Below are positions 43,887 to 52,636 of a stretch of DNA of 64,000 bases, piece after piece. Origin of the DNA: DATAOG01 sp963753685 (GTDB taxonomy: Bacteria > Pseudomonadota > Alphaproteobacteria > Geminicoccales > Geminicoccaceae). Position numbers and translations under genes: made by a program. Under the pieces are notes generated by a model. That model did no database searches and was not told the origin of the DNA. It worked only from the letters and a program-made list of their open reading frames with translations. The stretch covers positions 124,001 through 188,000 of the forward strand of contig CAVWDE010000022.1 of the NCBI GenBank assembly GCA_963753685.1. Direction: 5' to 3'. Within the stretch, counting starts at the first letter, position 1. The number at the start of each line of letters is the position of its first letter.

Positions 43887-44729
43887 TTACGGCCGCTCGC
43901 CGCGGCGCAGGCGCAGCTCGATCGCATCGATGCAGGGCATCAGGTCGGCGATCGTGTCGACCACGTAGTGGGCGCCCGACTGCAGCATCCGCCGATAGGC
44001 GCGCTCGCGCCGCGTCTCCTGCTCGGCCGCCGGCAGCGCCTGCCAGTCGGCCAGCGACAGGCCGACCTCGTTGCCGCTGACCGCGAGGCCGATCGACCAC
44101 ATGCCGGCGTTCAGCCCCTCCTCGACGCCCGGGATGGTGTCGTCGACCTTGACGCACGCCTGGACGCAGTCGACCCCAAGGTTGATCGCGTTCTGCAGGC
44201 ACATGAAGGGATAGGGCCGCCCGGCCGGCATCTCGGAGGCGGAGACGGTCGAGTCCGGCTTATAACCCTGACGGGCGCCATCACGCAGGTTGATCGCGGT
44301 CATCTCGGTCGTATAGCCGGTGGTCGAGCCGATCTTGATCCGCCGCTGACGCAGCGCCGCGACCGTCTCGAGCGCGCCCGGGATCAGCTCGCTGTAGGTC
44401 GAGAGGCACTCCAGCTGCAGCGGCACGAACGCCTGGAACATGGCCTCGACGTCGTCGTCGTCGGGCAGCCGGTCGTGGGCTTCCTGCCAGCGCCGGCGGA
44501 CCGCGTCCAGCTCGGTGATCTTCTGGATGTGCACCCGCTTGTGCGCGCCCATCGGGATGCGCGCCTCGGCGGTGGTGATCGGCACGCCCTGGCGCCGGAA
44601 CACCTCGACGAACACCACCGCCGGCGCCACGCAGCCGAAGTCCATGGTCGTGCCGGCCCAATCCAGCAGCACCGCCTGGACCGGCCCGCGGTAGGCGCGC
44701 GCGTACGAGAAGTCGTAGATCTGGCTCAT
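43887..44729 (-). CDS. phnX: Phosphonoacetaldehyde hydrolase
   Basis: A 280-residue HAD-family enzyme that cleaves phosphonoacetaldehyde to acetaldehyde and phosphate. The nucleophile is Asp23 in L-L-D-W-A-G-T-T-M-D-F-G-C. The Schiff-base lysine is Lys64 in M-G-A-H-K-R-V-H-I. K-V-D-D-T-I-P-G-V-E-E-G closes the active site. Length is normal. It follows phnW on the same strand and completes the two-step 2-aminoethylphosphonate pathway, with a LysR regulator divergent. Confidence 0.95.
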   Translation of the reverse strand: MSQIYDFSYARAYRGPVQAVLLDWAGTTMDFGCVAPAVVFVEVFRRQGVPITTAEARIPMGAHKRVHIQKITELDAVRRRWQEAHDRLPDDDDVEAMFQAFVPLQLECLSTYSELIPGALETVAALRQRRIKIGSTTGYTTEMTAINLRDGARQGYKPDSTVSASEMPAGRPYPFMCLQNAINLGVDCVQACVKVDDTIPGVEEGLNAGMWSIGLAVSGNEVGLSLADWQALPAAEQETRRERAYRRMLQSGAHYVVDTIADLMPCIDAIELRLRRGERP

Positions 44730-44763
44730 GATCGATGTTCCCTACTTGAGGAGTCCTGGTGGT

Positions 44764-45901
44764 TCACGCGGCCGCGGCCGCCGGCCGGCCGTCGGCGACC
44801 CCCATCGCGGCCAGGGTCTGCCGGATCGCCGCCAGCGCGCCCTGCATCTCGGCCGCGCCGATCCGCCCGATGCAGCCGATCCGGAAGGAGGGGGCGACGG
44901 TCAGCTTGCCCGGATAGATGACGTAGCCGCGGGCGCGCAGGTGGTCGTAAAAGTCGTCGAACACGGAAGCGCGCATCGGCCGGCATCCTGAAGGTGACGA
45001 TGATCGGCGCCTGCAGGTGGTCCGCCAGCAGGGTCTCGAAGCCCAGCTGGCGCATGCCCGCGACCAGCAGCCGGCAGTTCTCGCGGTAGCGCGCGCCGCG
45101 GCCTTCGGTGCCGCCCTCGGCCGCGTGCTCGGCGAGCGCCTGATCGAAGGCGGCGAGCACATGGGTCGGCGGCGTGAAGCGCCATTGGCCGGTGCGCTCC
45201 ATGCTCACCCGCTGATCGTAGAGATCGAGCGAGAGACAGGGCGCATTGCCCTCGGCGGCATCGAGCGCCGCCGTCCGCACGATCGCGAAGCCGAGCCCCG
45301 GCACGCCCTCCAGGCACTTGTTGGCCGACGCCGCGAGCCCGTCGAACGGCACCCTCTCCGCAGCGAGCGGCAGCGCGCCAAAGGCACTCATGGCATCGAT
45401 CAGCAGCCTGCGGCCGTGACGTGCGGTGACCTCGGCGATCGCTTCGATCGGGTTCAGGATGCCCGAGGTGGTCTCGCACTGGACCGCAGCGACGTGCGTG
45501 ACCGCCGGGTCGGCGGCCAGCGCCCGGTCGAGCGCCGCCGGATCGTTCGGCTGGTCCTCGGGCGTCGCCAGCGTCACCACGGGCCGGCGGTGATAGCCCG
45601 CCATCTTGACCATGCGCTGGCCATAGGCGCCGTTGACCAGCACCAGGAGCTTGCCGTCGCGCGGCACCAGCGTGCCGAGCATCGCCTCGACCACGAAGGT
45701 GCCGCTGCCCTGGAGCGGCACGGCGACATGGCTGCCCTCGACGCCGGCCAGCTCGACCAGGCGCGCCCGCACGCGGGCGTTGAGCTCGATGAAGCCGCGA
45801 TCGCGCGAGCCCCAGTCCCGCAGCATCGCCTGCTTGACGGTCAAGGACGTGGTCAGCGGACCGGGCGTCAGCAGATAGGGCTCATCGGGGCTGCCAGGCA
45901 C
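44764..45901 (-). CDS. phnW: 2-aminoethylphosphonate-pyruvate transaminase (frameshift near 44965)
   Basis: PLP transaminase moving the amino group of 2-aminoethylphosphonate to pyruvate. L-L-T-P-G-P-L-T-T-S opens the protein, V-P-L-Q-G-S-G-T-F-V-V-E is the phosphate loop, and Lys195 (S-A-N-K-C-L-E-G-V-P-G) is the PLP site. Near 44965 one extra base breaks the frame. The corrected reading continues V-F-D-D-F-Y-D-H-L-R-A-R-G-Y-V-I-Y-P-G-K-L and ends at 44764, about 379 residues. Uncorrected, the frame ends at 44726 with a foreign tail. The start is GTG with a GGAGGGAG site. phnX follows. Confidence 0.93.
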
Positions 45902-45957
45902 TTTCGGCTCCCTCCGGATCGGATTGCGGCTGACATTCTGCGAACGCCCGTCTATAA

Positions 45958-45977
45958 ATCAAATGCATAGTTCTGAT
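45958..45977. promoter_or_regulatory. Possible LysR operator in the phnW-lysR spacer
   Basis: ATCA (45958-45961) and TGAT (45974-45977) form an interrupted inverted repeat of the LysR type, in the AT-rich part of the 95-base spacer between phnW and the divergent regulator. The arms are short, so support is modest. Confidence 0.35.
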
Positions 45978-45996
45978 GGTGACATAGGCTGACGTT

Positions 45997-46863
45997 ATGA
46001 ACTTCACCCACCTGCGCGCCTTCCATGCGGTCGCCAGCGAAGGTGGCTTCACCCGGGGTGCCGCCCGGCTCGGGGTCAGCCAGCCGGCGGTCACGGTCCA
46101 GGTCCGGGCGCTCGAGCAGCGCTACGGCACCCTTTTGTTCCGGAGGCTCGGCCAGCGGATCGAGCTCACCGAGTTCGGCCGCGATCTGTGGCTGCGCACC
46201 CGGCGGGTGTTCGCCGAGCTCGACGACCTCGAGGAGCTGATGACCTCGGCCGGCGTGCTCCGGGTCGGCCGGCTCGAGATCGGCGCCGACGGACCGTTCT
46301 CGGTGATGGACCCGGTCGCCGCCTTCATCGCCCGCTACCCCGGCGTGCGGGTCGCCGTCCGGATCGGCAACGCGACCCGCGTCCTGGCCGATCTGCGCGA
46401 GGCGCGCACCGATCTCGCGGTCCTCAACCTGACCCTGCCCGCGGACGAGCTGCACAGCCGGGCCCTCTACCGCGACCGGATCGTCGCCTTCCTGCCGGCC
46501 GGCCATCCCTGGGCGGCGCGTGCCCGCATCGACGTCACCGAACTGGCCGAGGCGCCCCTGATCCTGCGCGAGCCGGGCTCGGCCACGCGCGCCCTCCTGC
46601 TCGAGGCGCTGGAGCGCGCCGGCATCACCCCCAAGATCATGCTCGAGCTCGGCTCGCGCGAGGCGGTCCGGGAAGCCGTGCTGGCCGGGCTCGGGGTCGG
46701 CACCGTGTTCGAACGCGAGCTGGTCGCGGACCCCCGCCTGCGCGCGCTCGCGATCGAGGGCGCCGATCTCGGCGCCACGGTGTCGCTCGCCTGCCTGCCC
46801 GAACGGCGCGAGCTGCGCGCGGTTCAGGCGTTCTTCGCGCTGGTCACCGCCAGCGCCCTCTGA
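45997..46863 (+). CDS. LysR-family regulator of phosphonate degradation
   Basis: A 288-residue LysR regulator. The N-terminal helix-turn-helix reads F-H-A-V-A-S-E-G-G-F-T-R-G-A-A-R-L-G-V-S-Q-P-A-V-T. The effector-binding domain starts near residue 88 (V-G-R-L-E-I-G-A-D-G). It is divergent from phnW, so it probably activates phnWX in response to 2-aminoethylphosphonate or an intermediate. The 3' end overlaps the convergent histidine kinase gene by 40 bases. Confidence 0.9.
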   Translation: MNFTHLRAFHAVASEGGFTRGAARLGVSQPAVTVQVRALEQRYGTLLFRRLGQRIELTEFGRDLWLRTRRVFAELDDLEELMTSAGVLRVGRLEIGADGPFSVMDPVAAFIARYPGVRVAVRIGNATRVLADLREARTDLAVLNLTLPADELHSRALYRDRIVAFLPAGHPWAARARIDVTELAEAPLILREPGSATRALLLEALERAGITPKIMLELGSREAVREAVLAGLGVGTVFERELVADPRLRALAIEGADLGATVSLACLPERRELRAVQAFFALVTASAL

Positions 46864-48302
46864 TCGGCCGGGCGCCGGCCAACCTCGGCCGCGATCTGAA
46901 GCGGTGCCGCCGACGTTGCGAAATCCAGCCGCACCGAGAGCCCTGGCCGATTGTCGTCGAGGATCAGCCGGGCACCGTGCATCTTGGCGACCGCGGCGAC
47001 TAAGCTGAGGCCGAGCCCGTTGCCGGGCGTCGAGCGGGTGGCATCGAGGCGGACGAAGCGCTCCAGCACCCGCCCCCGCTCGGACGCCGGGATGCCGGGT
47101 CCGGTGTCGGCGACGGTGATCGCCAACCCGCTCCGGGCCCGCTCGACGCTGAGGCGCACCTGGCCGCCCGCGGGCGTGTATTTGATCGCGTTATCGAGCA
47201 GGTTGGCGACCGCCTGGGCCAGGAGATGTTGATTCGCCCGCACCCAGGCATCGGCCGGGCATCGGCGTTCGAAGGTCACGCCCTGGTCCTCGGCCAAAGG
47301 CTCATACAGCTCGGCCAGGTCCTGGGTCAGCTTGGCGAGGTCGACCGGCTCGAACCCGGCCCGGTCGCTGCCAGCCTCGGCATGGGCGATCTCGAGCAGG
47401 GCGTTGAAGGTGCCGATCATGGTCTCGGCGTCGACCAGGGTCTGCTCGAGCACGGCGCGCGACTCGGCGCGGTCGGGCTCGCCCATCAGGGCGACCTCGA
47501 TCCGGCTGCGCAGCCGGTTGAGCGGGGTCCGCAGGTCGTGGGCGACGTTGTCGGTGACCTGGCGCATGCCCTGCAGCAGGCGCTCGATCTGGTCGAGCAT
47601 GGCGTTCAGATTGCCGGCCAGCTGGTCGAACTCGTCGCGCGTGCCGCTGAGCGCGATCCGCTGGCCGAGCTCGCCGGCCATGATCTGGCGGGTCGTGCGG
47701 TTGATCGCATCGACCCGGCCGAGCATGCCGCGGCTGATCGCGAAGCCGCCCGCGAGACCGAGCAACAGGGTCAGCGCCAGCCCCCAGCCGATCGCCTGCT
47801 TGATCAGCGACTGGATCTGCAGCCGGTCCTCGACCTCGCGCCCGACCAGGAGGCGGAAATCGCCGGCCAGGCTGAAGCTCGCCGCATGCGCGCGGCGGCG
47901 CTCGAAGGTGTCGCCGGTCGGCACCTGGACGCTGAAGTCGAGCCAGCCGTCGGCATCCGGCTCGACGTCCGGCCAGCGGTCGAGATTGCCGGCGATCCGC
48001 TGGCCCATCGGATCGGTCAGCAGATAGACGCTGGCGCGGTGCGGTTGCGCGGCGCTGCGCCGCTCGATCACCTGCCGCAGGCCGTCCAGGCCCTGGGCGC
48101 GGTACTGATCGGCCAGGCCCGCGATCTCGGCCTGGATGGTATCCGCGGTCTGGCGCTCCATCACGCCGGCGGTGGCGACGTAGAGGAAGCCGAGCAGGGC
48201 GAGCGCCGAGACCCCGAACAGCGCCAGATAGATCAGGGCCCAGCGGAAGGTCGAAGTCTCAAGCAGCCGTTTCAGGCGCACGCAGACAATATCCTGCCCC
48301 AC
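46824..48302 (-). CDS. Two-component sensor histidine kinase
   Basis: A 492-residue kinase of the EnvZ/QseC-like class. The first membrane helix lies near residues 20-45, the second near 168-190, and a periplasmic sensor of about 120 residues sits between them. HAMP, then the H-box N-V-A-H255-D-L-R-T-P-L-N follow, then N-L-L-D-N-A-I-K-Y-T-P and D-T-G-P-G-I-P for ATP binding. GTG 48302 and GTG 48281 are both possible starts; the latter gives M-R-L-K-R-L-L-E-T-S-T. It overlaps the response-regulator gene, so the pair is coupled. Confidence 0.92.
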   Translation of the reverse strand: MGQDIVCVRLKRLLETSTFRWALIYLALFGVSALALLGFLYVATAGVMERQTADTIQAEIAGLADQYRAQGLDGLRQVIERRSAAQPHRASVYLLTDPMGQRIAGNLDRWPDVEPDADGWLDFSVQVPTGDTFERRRAHAASFSLAGDFRLLVGREVEDRLQIQSLIKQAIGWGLALTLLLGLAGGFAISRGMLGRVDAINRTTRQIMAGELGQRIALSGTRDEFDQLAGNLNAMLDQIERLLQGMRQVTDNVAHDLRTPLNRLRSRIEVALMGEPDRAESRAVLEQTLVDAETMIGTFNALLEIAHAEAGSDRAGFEPVDLAKLTQDLAELYEPLAEDQGVTFERRCPADAWVRANQHLLAQAVANLLDNAIKYTPAGGQVRLSVERARSGLAITVADTGPGIPASERGRVLERFVRLDATRSTPGNGLGLSLVAAVAKMHGARLILDDNRPGLSVRLDFATSAAPLQIAAEVGRRPADQRALAVTSAKNA

Positions 48303-48954
48303 GCACGGTGTGGATCAGCGGCTGCTCGAAGCCGCGATCGACCTTCTGGCGCAGGCGCGAGATGTGCACATCGATGACGTTGGTCTGGGGGTCGAAATGG
48401 TAGTCCCAGACGGTCTCGAGCAGCATGGTCCGGGTCATCACCCGGCCCGGATGCCGGAGCAGGGTCTCGAGCAGCTGGAACTCGCGCGGCTGCAGGTCGA
48501 TCGCCCGGCCGGCGCGGGTCACCTTGCGGGTCAAGAGATCGAGCTCGAGGTCGGCGACCCGCAGCCGGGTCGCGACCGGCGCTGTGGTCTGGCGGCGGCC
48601 GAGGTTCTCGACCCGCGCTAAAAGCTCAGAGAAAGCGTAGGGCTTGACCAGATAGTCGTCGCCGCCGGCGCGCAGCCCCCGGACCCGGTCGTCGACCTCG
48701 CCCAGCGCCGAGAGGAACAGCACCGGCGTGCTGTGGCCGGTCGCGCGCAGATGCCGGACCAGGCTCAGGCCGTCGAGGCCCGGCAGCATCCGGTCGACGA
48801 TCAGCACGTCCCACTCGCCGGTCGCCGCCTGCAGCAACCCGTCGCGGCCGTCCTCCACGAGCTCGGCGCCATGGCCGCTCTCGCGCAGGCCCTTGACGAG
48901 ATACTCGCCGGCCTCGGCATCGTCCTCGATGATCAGGATCCGCATGGCGGTCAT
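48259..48954 (-). CDS. OmpR-family response regulator
   Basis: A 231-residue regulator. The receiver has phosphorylation Asp54 (L-I-V-D-R-M-L-P-G-L-D-G), the acidic pair E-D-D at 10-12, and K-P-Y near residue 104. The C-terminal winged helix shows the OmpR pattern (L-L-E-T-V-W-D-Y...N-V-I-D-V-H-I-S-R-L-R). ATG 48954 overlaps the cyclase stop by four bases (ATGA). It should control transcription with the kinase encoded just downstream. Confidence 0.95.
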   Translation of the reverse strand: MTAMRILIIEDDAEAGEYLVKGLRESGHGAELVEDGRDGLLQAATGEWDVLIVDRMLPGLDGLSLVRHLRATGHSTPVLFLSALGEVDDRVRGLRAGGDDYLVKPYAFSELLARVENLGRRQTTAPVATRLRVADLELDLLTRKVTRAGRAIDLQPREFQLLETLLRHPGRVMTRTMLLETVWDYHFDPQTNVIDVHISRLRQKVDRGFEQPLIHTVRGAGYCLRAPETAA

Positions 48955-51900
48955 ATAGTCGATCCTTCAGGCGGAGGCACGGGTTCGAACGCCGGACGGC
49001 GGGCATCCGCGTCGGCGAGCGCGGCCTCGATCGCCGGCAGGCCGGCCCGCAGGCCGGTGCGCAGGGCGTCCGCGCGCAAGCCTTCCAGGCGCTCGACGGC
49101 GGCGGCGTCCCGACGCCCCCTGCCCCATTCGGCGAGCGCGCGCCCGCGGGCGATGCACAGGTCGAGCATGGGCAGGGGCTCGGCGCGGGTGTAGTCCTCG
49201 AGCGCGGCGACATACAGGTCCGCGGCGTCCCAGTCGCCGTCGGTCAGCGCGGTCTCGATCGCCGCGGGGTAGAACATCAGATAGTTGTGGCTGACCACGC
49301 CGCCCGCGCGCAGCAGCGCCTCACCCTCGGCCAGCGCCGCCCGACGCTCCTCGGCATCGTCGGTATGGCGCGCGAGCCAGCCGAGCAGGATCGGCCCCCA
49401 ATAGGCCATGCCGGTCTCGCGGCCGATCGCCAGCGCCTCGCGCAGCAGATCGACCGCCAGCGCCCGACGCCCCGCGTCCGCCTCGACCAGCGCCAGCATC
49501 GCCAGCCCCTCGGCCTCGAATCGGCGCGCGCCGAGCTGGCGGGCGAGCGTGATCGCCGGCTCCACGACCGGCCTCGCTTCGGCCAGCTCGCCGCGCTCGG
49601 CCCGACAAAAGAAGACGATGTGACGCGCGACCACCTCCGCGCGCCGATGGCCGACCCGGCGCGCCGCCTCGATCGCGCTCAGCCCGAGCTGCAGCGCGCC
49701 CGCGCTGTCGCCAGCGCTCAGGCCGGCCGATGCCGCCATCGACAGGCTCGCCACCTCGATGCGACCGAAGCCGTGCTGCCGGCAGAGCTCGATGCAGCTC
49801 TGAAACGCCCGTCCGGAGGACAGCATCCGCCCGCGCACGTATTCGGCATCGCCGAGCCCGCCCAGCGCCTGCGCCTCGAGCTCGGGCGAGCCGCACTGCC
49901 GCGCCAGCTCGAGGCTCTTCTGGTGCTCCGCGAGGCACTCCTCGATGCGGCCGCGCGGGAAGTAGAGGTTGCCGCGCAGGAAGTGGATGCGGGCCTGCTC
50001 CTCGATCAGACCATGGCGTTCCGCCGCCGCCTGGGCGCGCTCCAGATCGGCAAGGGCGCCGTCCAGGTCCTCGGTCACCCGCTTGACCGAGGCCAGGCCG
50101 ATCCAGGCCCGGCAGGCGGCGCGCTCGTCGTCGCCGGCGGCCGCGAGCGCCGCCTCGTAAGCCGCGCGCGACGCCGCCATCGCCCCGAGATCGTGCCAGA
50201 GCTCGCCCTGCAGGCAGGTGAGCGCCGAGCGATCGGCCGCCTCGGTCGCGATCGCGAGGCCGCGTTCGACCAGGGCCTGTGCCGGCTCGTAATGGTAGGC
50301 CGCCGCCTCGAGCCTGGCGACCCCGAGATAGGCGGCGGCCGCCTTCGGATCCTCGGCCCGGTCCAGATGCTCGGCATACAGCACCGGGTCGCGGCCCTCG
50401 AACCAGCCCGCCGCCCGCTGGTGCAGTGTGCGGCGGCTGGCCTTGAGCAAGGTGTCGTAGACCGCGTCCCGGATCAGCGCGTGGGCGAACAGGAAGTCGT
50501 CGCCCTCGGGGCGCACCAAGAGATGCTCGACCAGCCGCTCGCCATCATAGTCCGGACGCTCGATCAGGTGGCGCAGCGCCTCGATCGCGAAGCGCTGGCC
50601 GAACACGGCAGCCGCCAGCAGAGCCTGCCGGTCGGCCGGCTCGAGCTGGTCCATGCGCGCCTGGACCAGGCTCTGCACCGAGCCCGGGACGCCGGACTCC
50701 GCGCGCTCCTCGGCGTGCCGCAGCAGCTGCTCGAGGAACAAGGGATGGCCCGCGGCGCGCTCCAGACAGCGGCGCGCGAAGGCGCTGTTGGCCTCGAGAT
50801 AGGCGCCGGCCAGCGCCTCCGCCTCGTGCGGGCGCAGCGGCCCGAGGTCAATGGTCAAGAGCGGTGCGCCGGCGATCCCCATCCGCCAGGCCTGATCGAG
50901 CGGATCGCCCTCGACCCGGGAGGTCATGACCAGGAGTGCCGGCGCACCTGCGACCGTCTGAGCGAGGCCCGCCAGCTGCTCCAGGGTCTGGCGATCGGCC
51001 CAGTGCACGTCCTCGATCACCAGCAGACGCGGCCGGCGCGCACTCGCGGTCTGCGCCAGCCGGGCCACCGTCTCGCGCTTGCCGCGCTGGCGGCGCGCGT
51101 GGTCCATCGCGTCGTAGAGGGCCCGCAGCTCCAGGGGCTGCGGCAGGTCGAGCAGATCGTTCAGGTAGACCCGGTGGTCGTCGGCGACCAGACCTTCGAG
51201 CACCGCCCGCGCGGCCGCCGCGGCCCGCGCCTCGACGCCGCTGCCGCCTGGCACCTCCAGCAGGCTGCGAACCAGGGCGCCGATCGCGTCCTGGCCGGCG
51301 CCGGCGCCGAAGTCGAGCACCAGGCCCTTGTGCTGGCTGAACCCCAGGACCTCGGCCTCGCGCCGGAACTCCTCGATCAGCCGGGTCTTGCCGATGCCGG
51401 CGCTGCCGCGCAGGTAGATCGTGTGCCCGGAACCGCTCTCGCGACAGGCCTCGAGCAGCCCCCGGAACTGGGCGAGCTCCGCCCGCCGGCCGACGAACGG
51501 GCGCGCAGGCACCGACCCGACCTCGGCCATGCTGCTGAGGCGCCAGGCCACAACCGGCGCCGTCAGGCCCTTGACCTCGAGGGCGCCGAGGTCGGCGCAG
51601 CCGAACCCATCCGGCAACCGCTGGCGCACCGCGTCCGAGATCAGGATCTCGTTGCGCCCGGCGCGATCGGTCAGGCGCGCGGCGAGATTCACCGAATCGC
51701 CGGTGACCGTGTACTCCCGGTGGGCGTCGCTGCCGGTGCCGCTCGCCACCACCTGGCCGCTCGCGATGCCGATGTGGACGCCGATCTCGCGGCCGAACTC
51801 CCGGCTCAACGCGGGCAAAGTGTCCCGGATCGCGAGCGCAGCCCGGGCGGCGCGCTCCGGGTCGTTGCTGTGCGCGACCGGGGCGCCGAACACCGCCATC

Positions 51901-52304
51901 ACGCAGTCGCCGATGTGTTTGTCGACGCTGCCGCCGAACTCCCCGACGATCCGATCGGCACGCGCGAAGAAACCGCCGAGCAGGCCATGCACCTCCTCGG
52001 CGTCCAGCTCACTCGTGAGCTTGGTGTAGCCGACCAGGTCGACGAACAGCACGGTCACCTGGCGGCGCTCGCCGGTGCTGAGGCGGGTCGACGCTGCGGG
52101 CGCAGCTGGCGGGCTGCCGGCGGCAGCAGCGCGCGGCCTCGGACCCGAGGCCGCCTCGAGCGACGCGCCGCAGGCGGCACAGAACTTGTGCGTGGGCGCC
52201 GCTTCGGCGCCGCAGGCGGGACAGCTCGCCGCCAGCCGGTCGCCACATCGGGCACAGAACCTCGCCCCTTCCGGGCCCTCGAACCCGCAGCTCGGACAGC
52301 GCAC
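48951..52304 (-). CDS. Adenylate cyclase with double zinc ribbon, AAA ATPase and TPR regions
   Basis: A 1117-residue class III cyclase. Residues 1-50 hold two zinc ribbons (C-P-S-C-G-F-E-G-P-E-G-A-R-F-C-A-R-C, then C-P-A-C-G...C-A-A-C-G). The catalytic domain follows (V-T-V-L-F-V-D-L-V-G-Y-T-K-L-T with metal Asp, G-D-S-V-N-L-A-A-R), then an AAA_16 ATPase (R-G-S-A-G-I-G-K-T-R) and a long TPR half. GTG 52304 gives the family's V-R-C-P-S-C-G start with GAGG upstream; a start at 52595 would add 97 low-complexity residues. The stop overlaps the response regulator, an uncommon linkage. It should make cAMP in response to an unknown signal bound by the ATPase/TPR part. Confidence 0.88.
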   Translation of the reverse strand: MRCPSCGFEGPEGARFCARCGDRLAASCPACGAEAAPTHKFCAACGASLEAASGPRPRAAAAGSPPAAPAASTRLSTGERRQVTVLFVDLVGYTKLTSELDAEEVHGLLGGFFARADRIVGEFGGSVDKHIGDCVMAVFGAPVAHSNDPERAARAALAIRDTLPALSREFGREIGVHIGIASGQVVASGTGSDAHREYTVTGDSVNLAARLTDRAGRNEILISDAVRQRLPDGFGCADLGALEVKGLTAPVVAWRLSSMAEVGSVPARPFVGRRAELAQFRGLLEACRESGSGHTIYLRGSAGIGKTRLIEEFRREAEVLGFSQHKGLVLDFGAGAGQDAIGALVRSLLEVPGGSGVEARAAAAARAVLEGLVADDHRVYLNDLLDLPQPLELRALYDAMDHARRQRGKRETVARLAQTASARRPRLLVIEDVHWADRQTLEQLAGLAQTVAGAPALLVMTSRVEGDPLDQAWRMGIAGAPLLTIDLGPLRPHEAEALAGAYLEANSAFARRCLERAAGHPLFLEQLLRHAEERAESGVPGSVQSLVQARMDQLEPADRQALLAAAVFGQRFAIEALRHLIERPDYDGERLVEHLLVRPEGDDFLFAHALIRDAVYDTLLKASRRTLHQRAAGWFEGRDPVLYAEHLDRAEDPKAAAAYLGVARLEAAAYHYEPAQALVERGLAIATEAADRSALTCLQGELWHDLGAMAASRAAYEAALAAAGDDERAACRAWIGLASVKRVTEDLDGALADLERAQAAAERHGLIEEQARIHFLRGNLYFPRGRIEECLAEHQKSLELARQCGSPELEAQALGGLGDAEYVRGRMLSSGRAFQSCIELCRQHGFGRIEVASLSMAASAGLSAGDSAGALQLGLSAIEAARRVGHRRAEVVARHIVFFCRAERGELAEARPVVEPAITLARQLGARRFEAEGLAMLALVEADAGRRALAVDLLREALAIGRETGMAYWGPILLGWLARHTDDAEERRAALAEGEALLRAGGVVSHNYLMFYPAAIETALTDGDWDAADLYVAALEDYTRAEPLPMLDLCIARGRALAEWGRGRRDAAAVERLEGLRADALRTGLRAGLPAIEAALADADARRPAFEPVPPPEGSTI

Positions 52305-52636
52305 GACCAGCCTCGCTCGCAACGCACCGAGCGCCGTTATCGCATCGTCGCGCTGCGCTGTCGATCGACGGCCGGCCGGGCGGACCGTCCACCGCCGGGG
52401 CGGCGGACTGGCCATGCCACCGACCGGCCAGCGCTCGAAGGCCAGGGACGCGGCGGGGCCGGCGCCCCGCCGCCGGCCCCAGGCCCCGCTGCCATCGACT
52501 GCCCCCCGGGTTCGCCGGACCGGGCCGACCACAGCGGTCGGCCCCGCGTCCCGGGCAGGACCACCGGGCGGCAGTCCGGAGCGCCGACCGACCATCGGAG
52601 GTCGCCCCGGAGAACCGCCCGCCCGCCCTGCGGCCG

